Shown here: piece by piece, positions 62,593 to 64,000 of the stretch
Numbering within the stretch: position 1 is the first letter of the stretch
Layout of the letters: every line of letters starts with the position of its first letter
NCBI GenBank assembly: GCA_009777775.1
Contig: WRLE01000008.1
Span: forward strand, 85,841 to 149,840
Length of the DNA: 64,000 nt
Direction: 5' to 3'
Source: Oscillospiraceae bacterium
GTDB lineage: Bacteria > Bacillota > Clostridia > Oscillospirales > Oscillospiraceae
Program-made: the position numbers and the translations under genes
Notes under the pieces: model-generated
Told to the model about the DNA's origin: nothing
The model's input: only the letters and a program-made list of their open reading frames with translations
The model's database searches: none

Positions 62593-62630
62593 TAACGTGC
62601 TTGCTGCGCTTGTGGCAAGCACGTTATTTT
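62593..62630. terminator. Hairpin between tRNA-Ser and the integrase
   Basis: TAACGTGCTTG and CAAGCACGTTA form a perfect 11-bp stem followed by TTTT. It can end transcription of tRNA-Ser and, from the other side, of the integrase. TTCTAACG is also found at 62452 and 62463, possibly integrase arm sites. Confidence 0.7.
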
Positions 62631-62634
62631 GTGC

Positions 62635-63870
62635 TTAAACCAACGCTGCGCCAAGACTTTGTGTGTTATCAATGATTCCCACGCTCAGCTTTTCGGCGAT
62701 AGCAGTAGCGGCGTTTTCCTTTGCCCGCTGCTCCAGATGCGAATACAGGTTTGCAGTCGTCTGGAACACGCTGTGACCAAGCCATTCTTGGATCATCTTC
62801 ATTGGAATCCCTGCTGCAAGCAGAAGGCTGGCGCATGTGTGCCGGAGATCATGGAAGCGTATGCTTCGCAGTCCTTTCTTTCTCAGCAGCACAGGAAAGT
62901 GCCTTGAAACGTAGTCTGGGCTGATTAACTTCCCATCAGGCCAGACGCAGACGTATTCCGCATATGTCTTGTTGTATGAGCTTTTGAACAAGCGTTGATA
63001 CTCGTCCTGTTTCTCTTTTTCCGCAAGCAACGCTTCTCGCACATATGGGATCAACGGGAACGATCTCAGGCTTGCCTTGGTTTTCATCTTATCAGACCCT
63101 TTGAGTATAGCCTGATTGTTCTCGTCTTTTAACCCGTAAACCTTGTGCCTAATTGTGATTGCGTCGTTTTCAAAATCAATTGCATTCCATTTGATCCCTA
63201 AAACTTCGCTGCGGCGCAATCCATAGTATGCTGTTATTGCGATAACGATATACAACGGATCGTCTTTGGCTGCTTCAAGCAGCTCCAAGACTTCCTGAGA
63301 GCTGTAGAAAGATGCCTGATATGAATCTCCACCAGGTCTATCTACGTCATCCATCGGATTATATGCCATGATCCTATTCTTCCTCTTGCGCGTCGCGGCT
63401 CGAAATGCCGTTTGCAACACCGCATAATAATGAAGAACCGTGTTCGGGGTTATGCCGCCTTCGTATAGGTGTTCAAAAAACTCCTCAACGTGATCAGCGG
63501 TAACCTCCTGAAGCGTCAACCCCAGAGGGGTGAAGTATCTGTTGATTTTTCCCTCGATTATCATCTGGTATGATGCAATCGTCGTGTCCTGCAAGCTGCT
63601 GCGCTTCTTATGTAACCACGAACGCAGGTATTCCATGAAATCGATTCCGGATCCCAATGCCTCAGATGCTTGTTCTTTTTGGATTTTTTCGCTATATTCC
63701 TTAATGAGCTGATTAAGAACCTCCTTCGCTTTTGTTTTGTTCCCTTTGACTGGTAAACCGGTTGAAATCCATTTCGGTTTCCGTCTGCCGTTTTCATCCT
63801 TTATATTCAAAACGGCATAAAATACGTTGTTTTTGGGTTGTATGCTGCCCGTTATTTTGTTGTTTGCCAT
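62635..63870 (-). CDS. int: Tyrosine site-specific integrase
   Basis: 411 aa; AGGAGG upstream. An N-terminal arm-binding domain (NVFYAVLNIKDENGRRKPKW) is followed by a SAM-like core-binding domain (about 75-165) and the catalytic domain with Arg219 (GLRRSEVLG), His340 and Arg343 (HDLRHT), His366 (LGH) and Tyr376 (NLYSHL). All catalytic residues are present. GC content is higher than in the neighbours, which suggests transfer. It lies against tRNA-Ser, pointing to an integrative element or prophage extending to the right, outside the window. Confidence 0.93.
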   Translation of the reverse strand: MANNKITGSIQPKNNVFYAVLNIKDENGRRKPKWISTGLPVKGNKTKAKEVLNQLIKEYSEKIQKEQASEALGSGIDFMEYLRSWLHKKRSSLQDTTIASYQMIIEGKINRYFTPLGLTLQEVTADHVEEFFEHLYEGGITPNTVLHYYAVLQTAFRAATRKRKNRIMAYNPMDDVDRPGGDSYQASFYSSQEVLELLEAAKDDPLYIVIAITAYYGLRRSEVLGIKWNAIDFENDAITIRHKVYGLKDENNQAILKGSDKMKTKASLRSFPLIPYVREALLAEKEKQDEYQRLFKSSYNKTYAEYVCVWPDGKLISPDYVSRHFPVLLRKKGLRSIRFHDLRHTCASLLLAAGIPMKMIQEWLGHSVFQTTANLYSHLEQRAKENAATAIAEKLSVGIIDNTQSLGAALV

Positions 63871-64000
63871 GTGATTTTCCTCCTAACGGTACGGAGAACA
63901 ACCCTCTACTGACCGTGACAGAATAACACAAGCCCAAGCCTGTTTCAACGGTTTATTTCTGTAGAAGGTATGCCTGTACATTTATTTTAGGGATTTTATA
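63871..64000. other. Upstream region of the integrase
   Basis: AT- and GC-mixed sequence with the integrase ribosome site; no other gene is seen before the window ends. Confidence 0.4.

Overview
The window looks like a chromosomal segment of an anaerobic Gram-positive bacterium of the class Clostridia. Signs are strong purine-rich ribosome sites (AGGAGG type), frequent TTG and GTG starts, TTGACA-17-TATAAT promoters, lipoproteins and a sortase without outer-membrane genes, a CsaB cell-wall pyruvyltransferase, an MltG/TagA cluster, and an oxygen-sensitive 2-hydroxyacyl-CoA dehydratase activase. Base composition is moderate to low GC. Species cannot be fixed from the sequence alone.

Layout. 1-5254: a secreted, very acidic low-complexity surface protein (cut by the window edge), then a FIST sensor protein and a hybrid histidine kinase with two receiver domains. 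5255-14350: an accessory, decaying region full of short palindromic elements built on GGGACGGTTC. It holds a Fic protein, an IS21 remnant, a lipoprotein, an internally deleted acetyltransferase, a BrnT/BrnA-like toxin-antitoxin pair, a 3'-truncated acetyltransferase, and the wreck of a type II restriction-modification locus (restriction-enzyme remnant plus frameshifted cytosine methyltransferase). An intact ATPase/DUF234 gene follows. 14353-15750: a lipoprotein alpha/beta hydrolase.

16217-26573 is a full phosphonate uptake and carbon-phosphorus lyase operon: phnD, phnC, two phnE, phnM, phnG, phnH, phnI, phnJ, phnK, phnL, then a PHP-domain phosphoesterase in the place where a PhnP-type enzyme would be expected. 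It should import phosphonates, couple them to a nucleotide (PhnGHI with K/L), trim the triphosphate (PhnM), cleave the C-P bond (PhnJ) and open the cyclic ribose phosphate (PHP enzyme). 26670-30115: a TetR-controlled ABC exporter on the minus strand with a clear operator. 30182-36886: small unknown proteins, a single-chain type ISP/IIG-like restriction-modification enzyme, and an AAA-ATPase/PD-(D/E)XK protein.

36930-62252 is mostly core housekeeping: a GyrI-like protein, a TIM-barrel isomerase, tRNA-Trp, an acyl-CoA thioesterase, aspS, the dehydratase-activase pair, uvrB, rpiB, a sortase, an XpaC-like membrane protein, tagA, tmk, a 5-formyl-THF cycloligase, mltG, trkH/trkA, a DUF5693 protein and csaB. 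62324-64000: a damaged tRNA-Ser, an intact tRNA-Ser(UGA) and a tyrosine integrase reading toward it, probably the left end of an integrative element that continues beyond the window.

The points most worth a second look are the palindromic element sitting exactly between two truncated genes (about 10.85-10.92 kb), the cysteine-rich insert in PhnK, the 137-bp element with perfect 37-bp arms at 41.2 kb, and the operators around the Fic and TetR promoters.
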